NCBI RefSeq assembly: GCF_026914265.1
Contig: NC_069124.1
Coordinates: 18,889,648 to 18,953,647 of the forward strand
Direction: 5' to 3'
DNA from: Mya arenaria
Taxonomy: Eukaryota > Mollusca > Bivalvia > Myida > Myidae
DNA: 64,000 bases
Part shown: one piece after another, positions 49,539 to 63,631 of the stretch
Position numbering within the stretch: the first letter of the stretch is position 1
Layout: every line of letters starts with the position of its first letter
Position numbers and translations under genes: made by a program
The notes under the pieces: generated by a model
What the model saw: only the letters and a program-made list of their open reading frames with translations
Database searches by the model: none
Told to the model about the DNA's origin: nothing

Positions 49539-50922
49539 ATGTCTATTAGGTAAGTGTATTGTTACTTTAACAGGTACCACTCGAGAGCATTTTTCTTTAA
49601 TGTTAATGTGTGATGAGAGGGATAAAACTAAAATATTATATATGTATAATATATATATGTATATTAAGGTTATTATAAACCACTGACTCAATAATAATAT
49701 TAATAATAATAATGTATTCATCTATTTTCAGAACTCGACTATTCGAAGACTCTCCAGTGAGTGACGTCACATCCGGGTCACCGTGGGACGAGATCGCGGC
49801 TATGTTAACACCATGCCAGACGGTCAACGAGTCTTTGGACTCGGGAATTGGATCCAGCGCAGTAGGCCGACATTACAATATGTGTTAAATTGAGTGAAGT
49901 AGCATTTAGTCGAAAGTCGCCACTTAACAATAATAAAAAAATAACAATCTACTCTCGTACTCTGTCAAAACAATATTCTATATGAGTTACCATGTTGTAC
50001 AATGTCCCATGTCTGTTTTTAGATCAAGCTGCCATCAAGAAGACGTCACAGAAGTATCCGATCAGGTGACGTCAAGAGAAGTTTGTTCTCTGGCAAGCGT
50101 CCAGCGGACAGCGAGGTGGACGACTCCCCGGCTGTGAAAAAGGTCAGAGGCGAAGATATCCAGACGATCGAGAAAGACATCATCCACGCAGTGGAACGTC
50201 TCGAAACGTGTGACCTGGTGGCCGACGGCTCACGAGACTACACGCTTCCAACAATCCCAGGCAAGCACAGCGACCTCAAATCCATCAGCACGGACACCAT
50301 GGCAAATGTACTGGCAGGCAGATACAACGACCGGCTGTCCAAGGTGACAGTCGTCGACTGCCGCTACCCGTACGAGTATGAGGGCGGCCACATCCAGGAT
50401 GCTGTCAACCTCTACACTAAAGACGCGGTCAACGAGCTCCTAAAAACGCCGGTGACGCCAGAGAAACGCCACGTGTTAATCTTCCACTGTGAATTCTCCT
50501 CCGAACGGGGACCTAAAATGTAGGTATTTAATTAATTACCACACTAAATCAGCGATATTCATTTGGTATTTCTAGTGTGTATTTCTTATAATGAACACAA
50601 TGTGAATGTGGGTGATTATATTTTCATATTTATCTTCTTCAGGTACAGGTTCTTGAGATCGCAGGACCGCGCGCTGAACCAACACAACTACCCGGCGCTC
50701 AACTTCCCAGAAGTTTACCTCCTCCATGGCGGATACAAGGCATTCTACGAGACACAACAGAAATTGTGCACACCTGTCGGCTATATGCCCATGCTGCACG
50801 ACGACCACGCAGCCGACCTACGTCACTTTCGGGTAAAGTCCAAGTCGTGGACGGCAGGAGACAAGCAAGTGACGAGTAGAAGATATCGTAGCAGAATCGC
50901 AAGATTACACATTGATCTTTAA
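49539..50922 (+). CDS. cdc25: CDC25-family phosphatase, array copy 10, three residues shorter
   Basis: Exons 49539-49549, 49732-49861, 50023-50519 and 50643-50922. Nine bases at the end of exon 2 are missing, so Glu48-Leu49-Ser50 are lost, but GCA|GTAGGC still gives a donor and the frame is kept (305 aa). The DSGIGS motif just before survives. Upstream variants match copy 4. Confidence 0.83.
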
Positions 50923-51294
50923 ATCCCCGTAAACCGCGCATACTGACACATGTGATATCAGTGGTATTTAGTGCTACCAATACCGTGCTACATTGTAATT
51001 TATTTTATATGGTTTGTTTTTGAATTTATACTATAATTATTGTATGTATTGTTAAGTTTGTTAATTTTGTTATTGCCATGTCAATATAATAAATTCAAAA
51101 TAATGACCTGACTTCTTTTCGTTCCTTCAAAAAATAATGTGTTTACTTACGCAAAGAGCACAAAAACTCAATAATCAATATATCAATCAATTCGTGTACC
51201 AATTAGTTTATGAATGAATAAATGAACCAAGGCATCATTGATTAATCATTGACATTATGATGCGATTCATTCATTTACTCAATAAATCAGTTCT

Positions 51295-51642
51295 TGAGTG
51301 AGTGAGTGAGGTGAATGATTGAGTGAGTGTGGTGAATGATTGAGTGAGTGATTGAGTGAGGTGAGTGATTGATTGAGTGATTGAGGTGAATGATTGAGTG
51401 AGGTGATTGATTGAGTGATTGAGTGATTGAGTGATTGATTGAGTGATTGAGGTGAATGATTGAGTGAGTGAGTGAGTGAGTGAGTGAGTGAGTGAGTGAG
51501 TGAGTGAGTGAGTGAGTGAGTGAGTGAGTGAGTGAGTGAGTGAGTGAGTGAGTGAGTGAGTGAGTGAGTGAGTGAGTGAGTGAGTGAGTGAGTGAGTGAG
51601 TGAGTGAGTGAGTGAGTGAGTGAGTGAGTGAGTGAGTGAGTG
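51295..51642. repeat. (GAGT)n minisatellite of unit 10
   Basis: The left degenerate part resembles unit 5, then a single pure block. Confidence 0.95.
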
Positions 51643-52341
51643 CACATGAGTATTTTTACATATAGTAAGGAAGTGATTTTCATTCGGCTCGACGCCGTAT
51701 ATGTTGAACAAGTAGATCAATCATGTTATATTCTTTGAATTCAGTCCAATGCCTGCAGTTTGAAAGGCAAACTATGGTAAAACCCTCAGAGATTAATATA
51801 TTTTCTGTTTTAAAATAAGTTTGCTACATTTTGGTGTGATGTGGTAAGGATAAACAAAAAAACACATGTATCACTGAATATTCACTTCCGAATTTGCTTT
51901 CTATAAGTGAGTTGGTTATCATCGTTGTCTCATAAGATAAATTATCGTTAAATGGACAAAAAACATTATTTTAAGATTGTTGTGTAATTTTGTAGTTTTT
52001 TGTAAAAAAATAATAATATGAAAGGAAACAAATTTCTTTGCAAGATAACGAATGATTAAGGTTAACTGCAGTTAGCGTGACGGTAATTATGTCTGGCTTT
52101 GAGTTGGTCGGACGTTGTTCACACGTTGCTCCTATCTCTCGGAACGGTGACAAGCTCGACTCCCAGCCAGAGGGACATAATTGCATGCTCGCTAATGGCC
52201 GGACACCAACCATGGCTGGATATATACACATCTATGAAGCGAAAAATATCATAACCATTCCTAACCATTACCGTGCATACAAACCGTATTCTCAAATTAT
52301 CTCTTCCAATAGCTGTGTAAAAACTAAAATTCATTCTAGAA

Positions 52342-53734
52342 ATGTCTATTAGGTAAGTGTATTGTTACTTTAACAGGTACCACTCGAGAGCATTTTTCTT
52401 TAATGTTAATGTGTGATGAGAGGGATAAAACTAAAATATTATATATGTATAATATATATATGTATATTAAGGTTATTATAAACCACTGACTCAATAATAA
52501 TATTAATAATAATAATGTATTCATCTATTTTCAGAACTCGACTATTCGAAGACTCTCCAGTGAGTGACGTCACATCCGGGTCACCGTGGGACGAGATCGC
52601 GGCTATGTTAACACCATGCCAGACGGTCAACGAGTCTTTGGACTCGGGAATTGGATCCAGCGCAGAACTATCGGTAGGCCGACATTACAATATGTGTTAA
52701 ATTGAGTGAAGTAGCATTTAGTCGAAAGTCGCCACTTAACAATAATAAAAAAATAACAATCTACTCTCGTACTCTGTCAAAACAATATTCTATATGAGTT
52801 ACCATGTTGTACAATGTCCCATGTCTGTTTTTAGATCAAGCTGCCATCAAGAAGACGTCACAGAAGTATCCGATCAGGTGACGTCAAGAGAAGTTTGTTC
52901 TCTGGCAAGCGTCCAGCGGACAGCGAGGTGGACGACTCCCCGGCTGTGAAAAAGGTCAGAGGCGAAGATATCCAGACGATCGAGAAAGACATCATCCACG
53001 CAGTGGAACGTCTCGAAACGTGTGACCTGGTGGCCGACGGCTCACGAGACTACACGCTTCCAACAATCCCAGGCAAGCACAGCGACCTCAAATCCATCAG
53101 CACGGACACCATGGCAAATGTACTGGCAGGCAGATACAACGACCGGCTGTCCAAGGTGACAGTCGTCGACTGCCGCTACCCGTACGAGTATGAGGGCGGC
53201 CACATCCAGGATGCTGTCAACCTCTACACTAAAGACGCGGTCAACGAGCTCCTAAAAACGCCGGTGACGCCAGAGAAACGCCACGTGTTAATCTTCCACT
53301 GTGAATTCTCCTCCGAACGGGGACCTAAAATGTAGGTATTTAATTAATTACCACACTAAATCAGCGATATTCATTTGGTATTTCTAGTGTGTATTTCTTA
53401 TAATGAACACAATGTGAATGTGGGTGATTATATTTTCATATTTATCTTCTTCAGGTACAGGTTCTTGAGATCGCAGGACCGCGCGCTGAACCAACACAAC
53501 TACCCGGCGCTCAACTTCCCAGAAGTTTACCTCCTCCATGGCGGATACAAGGCATTCTACGAGACACAACAGAAATTGTGCACACCTGTCGGCTATATGC
53601 CCATGCTGCACGACGACCACGCAGCCGACCTACGTCACTTTCGGGTAAAGTCCAAGTCGTGGACGGCAGGAGACAAGCAAGTGACGAGTAGAAGATATCG
53701 TAGCAGAATCGCAAGATTACACATTGATCTTTAA
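52342..53734 (+). CDS. cdc25: CDC25-family phosphatase, array copy 11
   Basis: Exons 52342-52352, 52535-52673, 52835-53331 and 53455-53734. Protein identical to copy 1. A short deletion upstream (loss of TGTGTAATT) resembles one in copy 7. Confidence 0.88.
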
Positions 53735-54106
53735 ATCCCCGTAAACCGCGCATACTGACACATGTGATATCAGTGGTATTTAGTGCTACCAATACCGTGC
53801 TACATTGTAATTTATTTTATATGGTTTGTTTTTGAATTTATACTATAATTATTGTATGTATTGTTAAGTTTGTTAATTTTGTTATTGCCATGTCAATATA
53901 ATAAATTCAAAATAATGACCTGACTTCTTTTCGTTCCTTCAAAAAATAATGTGTTTACTTACGCAAAGAGCAAAAAAACTCAATAATCAATATATCAATC
54001 AATTCGTGTACCAATTAGTTTATGAATGAATAAATGAACCAAGGCATCATTGATTAATCATTGACATTATGATGCGATTCATTCATTTACTCAATAAATC
54101 AGTTCT

Positions 54107-54475
54107 TGAGTGAGTGAGTGTAGGTGAATGATTTAGTGAGTGTGGTGAATGATGAGTGAGTGATTGAGTGAGGTGAGTGATTGATTGAGTGATTGAGGTG
54201 AATGATTGAGTGAGGTGATTGATTGATTGATTGATTGAGTGATTGAGTGAGTGAGTGAGTGAGTGAGTGAGTGAGTGAGTGAGTGAGTGAGTGAGTGAGT
54301 GAGTGAGTGAGTGAGTGAGTGAGTGAGTGAGTGAGTGAGTGAGTGAGTGAGTGAGTGAGTGAGTGAGTGAGTGAGTGAGTGAGTGAGTGAGTGAGTGAGT
54401 GAGTGAGTGAGTGAGTGAGTGAGTGAGTGAGTGAGTGAGTGAGTGAGTGAGTGAGTGCACATGAGTGAGTGAGTG
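54107..54475. repeat. (GAGT)n minisatellite of unit 11
   Basis: A pure block with a second GCACATGAG island close to its right end, as in unit 14. Small changes (GATTTAGTGA) in the left part are shared with unit 12. Confidence 0.95.
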
Positions 54476-55183
54476 CACATGAGTATTTTTACATATAGTA
54501 AGGAAGTGATTTTCATTCGGCTCGACGCCGTATATGTTGAACAAGTAGATCAATCATGTTATATTCTTTGAATTCAGTCCAATGCCTGCAGTTTGAAAGG
54601 CAAAATATGGTTAAACCCTCAGAGATTAATATATTTTCTGTTTTAAAATAAGTTTGCTACATTTTGGTGTGATGTGGTAAGGATAAACAAAAAAACACAT
54701 GTATCACTGAATATTCACTTCCGAATTTGTGTAATTTGCTTTCTATAAGTGAGTTGGTTATCATCGTTGTCTCATAAGATAAATTATCGTTAAATGGACA
54801 AAAAACATTATTTTAAGATTGTTGTGTAATTTTGTAGTTTTTTGTAAAAAAATAATAATATGAAAGGAAACAAATTTCTTTGCAAGATAACGAATGATTA
54901 AGGTTAACTGCAGTTAGCGTGACGGTAATTATGTCTGGCTTTGAGTTGGTCGGACGTTGTTCACACGTTGCTCCTATCTCTCGGAACGGTGACAAGCTCG
55001 ACTCCCAGCCAGAGGGACATAATTGCATGGTCGCTAATGGCCGGACACCAACCATGGCTGGATATATACACATCTATGAAGCGAAAAATATCATAACCAT
55101 TCCTAACCATTACCGTGCATACAAACCGTATTCTCAAATTATCTCTTCCAATAGCTGTGTAAAAACTAAAAATCATTCTAGAA

Positions 55184-56576
55184 ATGTCTATTAGGTAAGT
55201 GTATTGTTACTTTAACAGGTACCACTCGAGAGCATTTTTCTTGAATGTTATGTGTGATGAGAGGGATAAAACTAAAATATTATATATGTATAATAAGGTT
55301 ATTATAAACCACTGACTCAATAATAATAATAATAATAATAATAATGTATTCATCTATTTTCAGAACTCGACTATTCGAAGACTCTCCAGTGAGTGACGTC
55401 ACATCCGGGTCACCGTGGGACGAGATCGCGGCTATGTTAACACCATGCCAGACGGTCAACGAGTCTTTGGACTCGGGAATTGGATCCAGCGCAGAACTAT
55501 CGGTAGGCCGACATTACAATATGTGTTAAATTGAGTGAAGTAGCATTTAGTCGAAAGTCGCCACTTATACACTACGAAAAATAACAATCTACTCTCGTAC
55601 TCTGTCAAAACAATATTCTATATGAGTTACCATGTTGTACAATGTCCCATGTCTGTTTTTAGATCAAGCTGCCATCAAGAAGACGTCACAGAAGTATCCG
55701 ATCAGGTGACGTCAAGAGAAGTTTGTTCTCTGGCAAGCGTCCAGCGGACAGCGAGGTGGACGACTCCCCGGCTGTGAAAAAGGTCAGAGGCGAAGATATC
55801 CAGACGATCGAGAAAGACATCATCCACGCAGTGGAACGTCTCGAAACGTGTGACCTGGTGGCCGACGGCTCACGAGACTACACGCTTCCAACAATCCCAG
55901 GCAAGCACAGCGACCTCAAATCCATCAGCACGGACACCATGGCAAATGTACTGGCAGGCAGATACAACGACCGGCTGTCCAAGGTGACAGTCGTCGACTG
56001 CCGCTACCCGTACGAGTATGAGGGCGGCCACATCCAGGATGCTGTCAACCTCTACACTAAAGACGCGGTCAACGAGCTCCTAAAAACGCCGGTGACGCCA
56101 GAGAAACGCCACGTGTGAAACGCCACGTGTTAATCTTCCACTGTGAATTCTCCTCCGAACGGGGACCTAAAATGTAGGTATTTAATTAATTACCACACTA
56201 AATCAGCGATATTCATTTGGTATTTCTAGTGTGTATTTCTTATAATGAACACAATGTGAATGTGGGTGATTATATTTTCATATTTATCTTCTTCAGGTAC
56301 AGGTTCTTGAGATCGCAGGACCGCGCGCTGAACCAACACAACTACCCGGCGCTCAACTTCCCAGAAGTTTACCTCCTCCATGGCGGATACAAGGCATTCT
56401 ACGAGACACAACAGAAATTGTGCACACCTGTCGGCTATATGCCCATGCTGCACGACGACCACGCAGCCGACCTACGTCACTTTCGGGTAAAGTCCAAGTC
56501 GTGGACGGCAGGAGACAAGCAAGTGACGAGTAGAAGATATCGTAGCAGAATCGCAAGATTACACATTGATCTTTAA
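55184..56576 (+). pseudogene. cdc25: CDC25-family phosphatase, array copy 12, frame broken in exon 3
   Basis: Exons 55184-55194, 55364-55502, 55663-56173 and 56297-56576. A 14-bp direct duplication of GAAACGCCACGTGT (56103-56116 and 56117-56130) shifts the frame and stops translation just before the active-site loop. A tandem duplication is harder to explain as a base-calling error than a single-base change. Intron 1 is short (169 bp), mainly through loss of part of its TA-rich stretch. Confidence 0.82.
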
Positions 56577-56948
56577 ATCCCCGTAAACCGCGCATACTGA
56601 CACATGTGATATCAGTGGTATTTAGTGCTACCAATACCGTGCTACATTGTAATTTATTTTATATGGTTTGTTTTTGAATTTATACTATAATTATTGTATG
56701 TATTGTTAAGTTTGTTAATTTTGTTATTGCCATGTCAATATAATAAATTCAAAATAATGACCTGACTTCTTTTCGTTCCTTCAAAAAATAATGTGTTTAC
56801 TTACGCAAAGAGCAAAAAAACTCAATAATCAATATATCAATCAATTCGTGTACCAATTAGTTTATGAATGAATAAATGAACCAAGGCATCATTGATTAAT
56901 CATTGACATTATGATGCGATTCATTCATTTACTCAATAAATCAGTTCT

Positions 56949-57056
56949 TGAGTGAGTGAGTGAGGTGAATGATTTAGTGAGTGTGGTGAATGATGAGTGA
57001 GTGATTGAGTGAGGTGAGTGATTGATTGAGTGATTGAGGTGAATGATTGATTGAGG

Positions 57057-57087
<31 letters not shown>

Positions 57088-57331
57088 GTGAGTGAGTGAG
57101 TGAGTGAGTGAGTGAGTGAGTGAGTGAGTGAGTGAGTGAGTGAGTGAGTGAGTGAGTGAGTGAGTGAGTGAGTGAGTGAGTGAGTGAGTGAGTGAGTGAG
57201 TGAGTGAGTGAGTGAGTGAGTGATGAGTGAGTGAGTGAGTGAGTGAGTGTGAGTGAGTGAGTGAGTGAGTGAGTGAGTGAGTGAGTGAGTGAGTGAGTGA
57301 GTGAGTGAGTGAGTGAGTGAGTGAGTGAGTG
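56949..57331. repeat. (GAGT)n minisatellite of unit 12
   Basis: Pure blocks broken by two irregular steps (GTGATGAG near 57222 and GTGTGAG near 57248), plus a GATT-repeat run near 57058-57087. Confidence 0.95.
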
Positions 57332-58041
57332 CACATGAGTATTTTTACATATAGTAAGGAAGTGATTTTTCATTCGGCTCGACGCCGTATATGTTGAACA
57401 AGTAGATCAATCATGTTATATTCTTTGAATTCAGTCCAATGCCTGCAGTTTGAAAGGCAAACTATGGTAAAACCCTCAGAGATTAATATATTTTCTGTTT
57501 TAAAATAAGTTTGCTACATTTTGGTGTGATGTGGTAAGGATAAACAAAAAAAACACATGTATCACTGAATATTCACTTCCGAATTTGTGTAATTTGCTTT
57601 CTATAAGTGAGTTGGTTATCATCGTTGTCTCATAAGATAAATTATCGTTAAATGGACAAAAAACATTATTTTAAGATTGTTGTGTAATTTTGTAGTTTTT
57701 TGTAAAAAAATAATAATATGAAAGGAAACAAATTTCTTTGCAAGATAACGAATGATTAAGGTTAACTGCAGTTAGCGTGACGGTAATTATGTCTGGCTTT
57801 GAGTTGGTCGGACGTTGTTCACACGTTGCTCCTATCTCTCGGAACGGTGACAAGCTCGACTCCCAGCCAGAGGGACATAATTGCATGGTCGCTAATGGCC
57901 GGACACCAACCATGGCTGGATATATACACATCTATGAAGCGAAAAATATCATAACCATTCCTAACCATTACCGTGCATACAAACCGTATTCTCAAATTAT
58001 CTCTTCCAATAGCTGTGTAAAAACTAAAAATCATTCTAGAA

Positions 58042-59428
58042 ATGTCTATTAGGTAAGTGTATTGTTACTTTAACAGGTACCACTCGAGAGCATTTTTCTT
58101 TAATGTTAATGTGTGATGAGAGGGATAAAACTAAAATATATATATGTATAATATATATATGTATATTAAGGTTATTATAAACCACTGACTCAATAATAAT
58201 AATAATAATAATGTATTCATCTATTTTCAGAACTCGACTATTCGAAGACTCTCCAGTGAGTGACGTCACATCCGGGTCACCGTGGGACGAGATCGCGGCT
58301 ATGTTAACACCATGCCAGACGGTCAACGAGTCTTTGGACTCGGGAATTGGATCCAGCGCAGAACTATCGGTAGGCCGACATTACAATATGTGTTAAATTG
58401 AGTGAAGTAGCATTTAGTCGAAAGTCGCCACTTATACACACGAAAATAACAATCTACTCTCGTACTCTGTCAAAACAATATTCTATATGAGTTACCATGT
58501 TGTACAATGTCCCATGTCTGTTTTTAGATCAAGCTGCCATCAAGAAGACGTCACAGAAGTATCCGATCAGGTGACGTCAAGAGAAGTTTGTTCTCTGGCA
58601 AGCGTCCAGCGGACAGCGAGGTGGACGACTCCCCGGCTGTGAAAAAGGTCAGAGGCGAAGATATCCAGACGATCGAGAAAGACATCATCCACGCAGTGGA
58701 ACGTCTCGAAACGTGTGACCTGGTGGCCGACGGCTCACGAGACTACACGCTTCCAACAATCCCAGGCAAGCACAGCGACCTCAAATCCATCAGCACGGAC
58801 ACCATAGGCAAATGTACTGGCAGGCAGATACAACGACCGGCTGTCCAAGGTGACAGTCGTCGACTGCCGCTACCCGTACGAGTATGAGGGCGGCCACATC
58901 CAGGATGCTGTCAACCTCTACACTAAAGACGCGGTCAACGAGCTCCTAAAAACGCCGGTGACGCCAGAGAAACGCCACGTGTTAATCTTCCACTGTGAAT
59001 TCTCCTCCGAACGGGGACCTAAAATGCAGGTATTTAATTAATTACCACACTAAATCAGCGATATTCATTTGGTATTTCTAGTGTGTATTTCTTATAATGA
59101 ACACAATGTGAATGTGGGTGATTATATTTTCATATTTATCTTCTTCAGGTACAGGTTCTTGAGATCGCAGGACCGCGCGCTGAACCAACACAACTACCCG
59201 GCGCTCAACTTCCCAGAAGTTTACCTCCTCCATGGCGGATACAAGGCATTCTACGAGACACAACAGAAATTGTGCACACCTGTCGGCTATATGCCCATGC
59301 TGCACGACGACCACGCAGCCGACCTACGTCACTTTCGGGTAAAGTCCAAGTCGTGGACGGCAGGAGACAAGCAAGTGACGAGTAGAAGACATCGTAGCAG
59401 AATCGCAAGATTACACATTGATCTTTAA
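58042..59428 (+). pseudogene. cdc25: CDC25-family phosphatase, array copy 13, frame broken and splice donor altered
   Basis: Exons 58042-58052, 58231-58369, 58528-59025 and 59149-59428. Exon 3 has one extra A (58806, ACCATAGG), which shifts the frame upstream of the catalytic domain. The exon 3 donor reads AT|GCAGGT instead of AT|GTAGGT, a rare GC donor type that may still work weakly. Exon 4 carries Tyr297His, shared with copy 14. Two independent changes make decay more likely than error. Confidence 0.82.
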
Positions 59429-59800
59429 ATCCCCGTAAACCGCGCATACTGACACATGTTATATCAGTGGTATTTAGTGCTACCAATACCGTGCTACATT
59501 GTAATTTATTTTATATGGTTTGTTTTTGAATATATACTATAATTATTGTATGTATTGTTAAGTTTGTTAATTTTGTTATTGCCATGTCAATATAATAAAT
59601 TCAAAATAATGACCTGACTTCTTTTCGTTCCTTCAAAAAATAATGTGTTTACTTACGCAAAGAGCAAAAAAACTCAATAATCAATATATCAATCAATTCG
59701 TGTACCAATTAGTTTATGAATGAATAAATGAACCAAGGCATCATTGATTAATAATTGACATTATGATGCGATTCATTCATTTACTCAATAAATCAGTTCT

Positions 59801-60102
59801 TGAGTGAGTGAGTGAGGTGAATGATTGAGTGAGTGTGGTGAATGATTGAGTGAGTGATTGAGTGAGGTGAGTGATTGAGGTGAATTATTGAGTGAGTGAG
59901 TGAGTGAGTGAGTGAGTGAGTGAGTGAGTGAGTGAGTGAGTGAGTGAGTGAGTGAGTGAGTGAGTGAGTGAGTGAGTGAGTGAGTGAGTGAGTGAGTGAG
60001 TGAGTGAGTGAGTGATTGATTGATTGATTGAGTGAGTGAGTGAGTGAGTGAGTGATTGATTGAGTGAGTGAGTGAGTGAGTGAGTGAGTGAGTGAGTGAG
60101 TG
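59801..60102. repeat. (GAGT)n minisatellite of unit 13
   Basis: Shorter degenerate part than its neighbours. Pure GAGT blocks are split by GATTGATTGATT runs near 60013 and 60052. Confidence 0.95.
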
Positions 60103-60810
60103 CACATGAGTATTTTTACATATAGTAAGGAAGTGATTTTCATTCGGCTCGACGCCGTATATGTTGAACAAGTAGATCAATCATGTTATATTCTTTGAAT
60201 TCAGTCCAATGCCTGCAGTTTGAAAGGCAAACTATGGTAAAACCCTCAGAGATTAATATATTTTCTGTTTTAAAATAAGTTTGCTACATTTTGGTGTGAT
60301 GTGGTAAGGATAAACAAAAAAACACATGTATCACTGAATATTCACTTCCGAATTTGTGTAATTTGCTTTCTATAAGTGAGTTGGTTATCATCGTTATCTC
60401 ATAAGATAAATTATCGTTAAATGGACAAAAAACATTATTTTAAGATTGTTGTGTAATTTTGTAGTTTTTTGTAAAAAAAAATAATAAGAAAGGAAACAAA
60501 TTTCTTTGCAAGATAACGAATGATTAAGGTTAACTGCAGTTAGCGTGACGGTAATTATGTCTGGCTTTGAGTTGGTCGGACGTTGTTCACACGTTGCTCC
60601 TATCTCTCGGAACGGTGACAAGCTCGACTCCCAGCCAGAGGGACATAATTGCATGGTCGCTAATGGCCGGACACCAACCATGGCTGGATATATACACATC
60701 TATGAAGCGAAAAATATCATAACCATTCCTAACTATTACCGTGCATACAAACCGTATTCTCAAATTATCTCTTCCAATAGCTGTGTAAAAACTAAAACAT
60801 CATTCTAGAA

Positions 60811-62197
60811 ATGTCTATTAGGTAAGTGTATTGTTACTTTAACAGGTACCACTCGAGAGCATTTTTCTTTAATGTTAATGTGTGATGAGAGGGATAAAAC
60901 TAAAATATTATATATGTATAATATATATATGTATATTAAGGTTATTATAAACCACTGACTCAATAATAATAATAATAATAATGTATTCATCTATTTTCAG
61001 AACTCGACTATTCGAAGACTCTCCAGTGAGTGACGTCACATTCGGGTCACCGTGGGACGAGATCGCGGCTATGTTAACACCATGCCAGACGGTCAACGAG
61101 TCTTTGGACTCGGGAATTGGATCCAGCGCAGAACTATCGGTAGGCCGACATTACAATATGTGTTAAATTGAGTGAAGTAGCATTTAGTCGAAAGTCGCCA
61201 CTTATACACACGAAAATAACAATCTACTCTCGTACTCTGTCAAAACAATATTCTATATGAGTTACCATGTTGTACAATGTCCCATGTCTGTTTTTAGATC
61301 AAGCTGCCATCAAGAAGACGTCACAGAAGTATCCGATCAGGTGACGTCAAGAGAAGTTTGTTCTCTGGCAAGCGTCCAGCGGACAGCGAGGTGGACGACT
61401 CCCCGGCTGTGAAAAAGGTCAGAGGCGAAGATATCCAGACGATCGAGAAAGACATCATCCACGCAGTGGAACGTCTCGAAACGTGTGACCTGGTGGCCGA
61501 CGGCTCACGAGACTACACGCTTCCAACAATCCCAGGCAAGCACAGCGACCTCAAATCCATCAGCACGGACACCATGGCAAATGTACTGGCAGGCAGATAC
61601 AACGACCGGCTGTCCAAGGTGACAGTCGTCGACTGCCGCTACCCGTACGAGTATGAGGGTGGCCACATCCAGGATGCTGTCAACCTCTACACTAAAGACG
61701 CGGTCAACGAGCTCCTAAAAACGCCGGTGACGCCAGAGAAACGCCACGTGTTAATCTTCCACTGTGAATTCTCCTCCGAACGGGGACCTAAAATGTAGGT
61801 ATTTAATTAATTACCACACTAAATCAGCGATATTCATTTGGTATTTCTAGTGTGTATTTCTTATAATGAACACAATGTGAATGTGGGTGATTATATTTTC
61901 ATATTTATCTTCTTCAGGTACAGGTTCTTGAGATCGCAGGACCGCGCGCTGAACCAACACAACTACCCGGCGCTCAACTTCCCAGAAGTTTACCTCCTCC
62001 ATGGCGGATACAAGGCATTCTACGAGACACAACAGAAATTGTGCACACCTGTCGGCTATATGCCCATGCTGCACGACGACCACGCAGCCGACCTACGCCA
62101 CTTTCGGGTAAAGTCCAAGTCGTGGACGGCAGGAGACAAGCAAGTGACGAGTAGAAGACATCGTAGCAGAATCGCAAGATTACACATTGATCTTTAA
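60811..62197 (+). CDS. cdc25: CDC25-family phosphatase, array copy 14
   Basis: Exons 60811-60821, 61001-61139, 61298-61794 and 61918-62197. Replacements: Ser18Phe in the N-terminal regulatory part and Tyr297His near the C-terminus. The frame is intact. One added base just upstream of the ATG changes the upstream frame but not the gene. Confidence 0.87.
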
Positions 62198-62568
62198 ATC
62201 CCCGTAAACCGCGCATACTGACACATGTTATATCAGTGGTATTTAGTGCTACCAATACCGTGCTACATTGTAATTTATTTTATATGGTTTGTTTTTGAAT
62301 TTATACTATAATTATTGTATGTATTGTTAAGTTTGTAAATTTTGTTATTGCCATGTCAATATAATAAATTCAAAATAATGACCTGACTTCTTTTCGTTCC
62401 TTCAAAAAATAATGTGTTTACTTACACAAAGAGCAAAAATCTCAATAATCAATATATCAATCAATTCGTGTACCAATTAGTTTATGAATGAATAAATGAA
62501 CCAAGGCATCATTGATTAATCATTGACATTATGATGCGATTCATTCATTTACTCAATAAATCAGTTTT

Positions 62569-62933
62569 TGAGTGAGTGAGTGAGGTGAATGATTGAGTGA
62601 GTGTGGTGAATGATGAGTGAGTGATTGAGTGAGGTGAGTGATTGATTGAGTGATTGAGGTGAATGATTGATTGAGGTGATTGAGTGAGTGAGTGAGTGAG
62701 TGAGTGAGTGAGTGAGTGAGTGAGTGAGTGAGTGAGTGAGTGAGTGAGTGAGTGAGTGAGTGAGTGAGTGAGTGAGTGAGTGAGTGAGTGAGTGAGTGAG
62801 TGAGGTGAATGATTGAGTGAGTGAGTGAGTGAGTGAGTGAGTGAGTGAGTGAGTGAGTGAGTGAGTGAGTGAGTGAGTGAGTGAGTGAGTGAGTGAGTGA
62901 GTGAGTGAGTGAGTGCACATGAGTGAGTGAGTG
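62569..62933. repeat. (GAGT)n minisatellite of unit 14
   Basis: Two pure blocks around a GGTGAATGATTGA spacer, with two GCACATGAG islands at the right end as in unit 11. Confidence 0.95.
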
Positions 62934-63631
62934 CACATGAGTATTTTTACATATAGTAAGGAAGTGATTTTCATTCGGCTCGACGCCGTATATGTTGAAC
63001 AAGTAGATCAATCATGTTATATTCAGTCCAATGCCTGCAGTTTGAAAGGCAAACTATGGTAAAACCCTCAGATATTAATATATTTTCTGTTTTAAAATAA
63101 GTTTGCTACATTTTGGTGTGATGTGGTAGGGATAAACAAAAAAACACATGTATCACTGAATATTCACTTCCGAATTTGTGTAATTTGCTTTCTATAAGTG
63201 AGTTGGTTATCATCGTTGTCTCATAAGATAAATTATCGTTAAATGGACAAAAATATTATTTTAAGATTGTTGTGTAATTTTGTAGTTTTTTGTAAAAAAA
63301 TAATAATATGAAAGGAAACAAATTTCTTTGCAAGATAACGAATGATTAAGGTTAACTGCAGTTAGCGTGACCGTAATTATGTCTGGCTTTGAGTTGGTTG
63401 GACGTTGTTCACACGTTGCTCCTATCTCTCGGAACGGTGACAAGCTCGACTCCCAGCCAGAGGGACATAATTGCATGCTCGCTAATGGCCGGACACCAAC
63501 CATGGCTGGATATATACACATCTATGAAGCGAAAAATATCATAACCATTCCTAACCATTACCGTGCATACAAACCGTATTCTCAAATTATCTCTTCCAAT
63601 AGCTGTGTAAAAACTAAAACTCATTCTAGAA

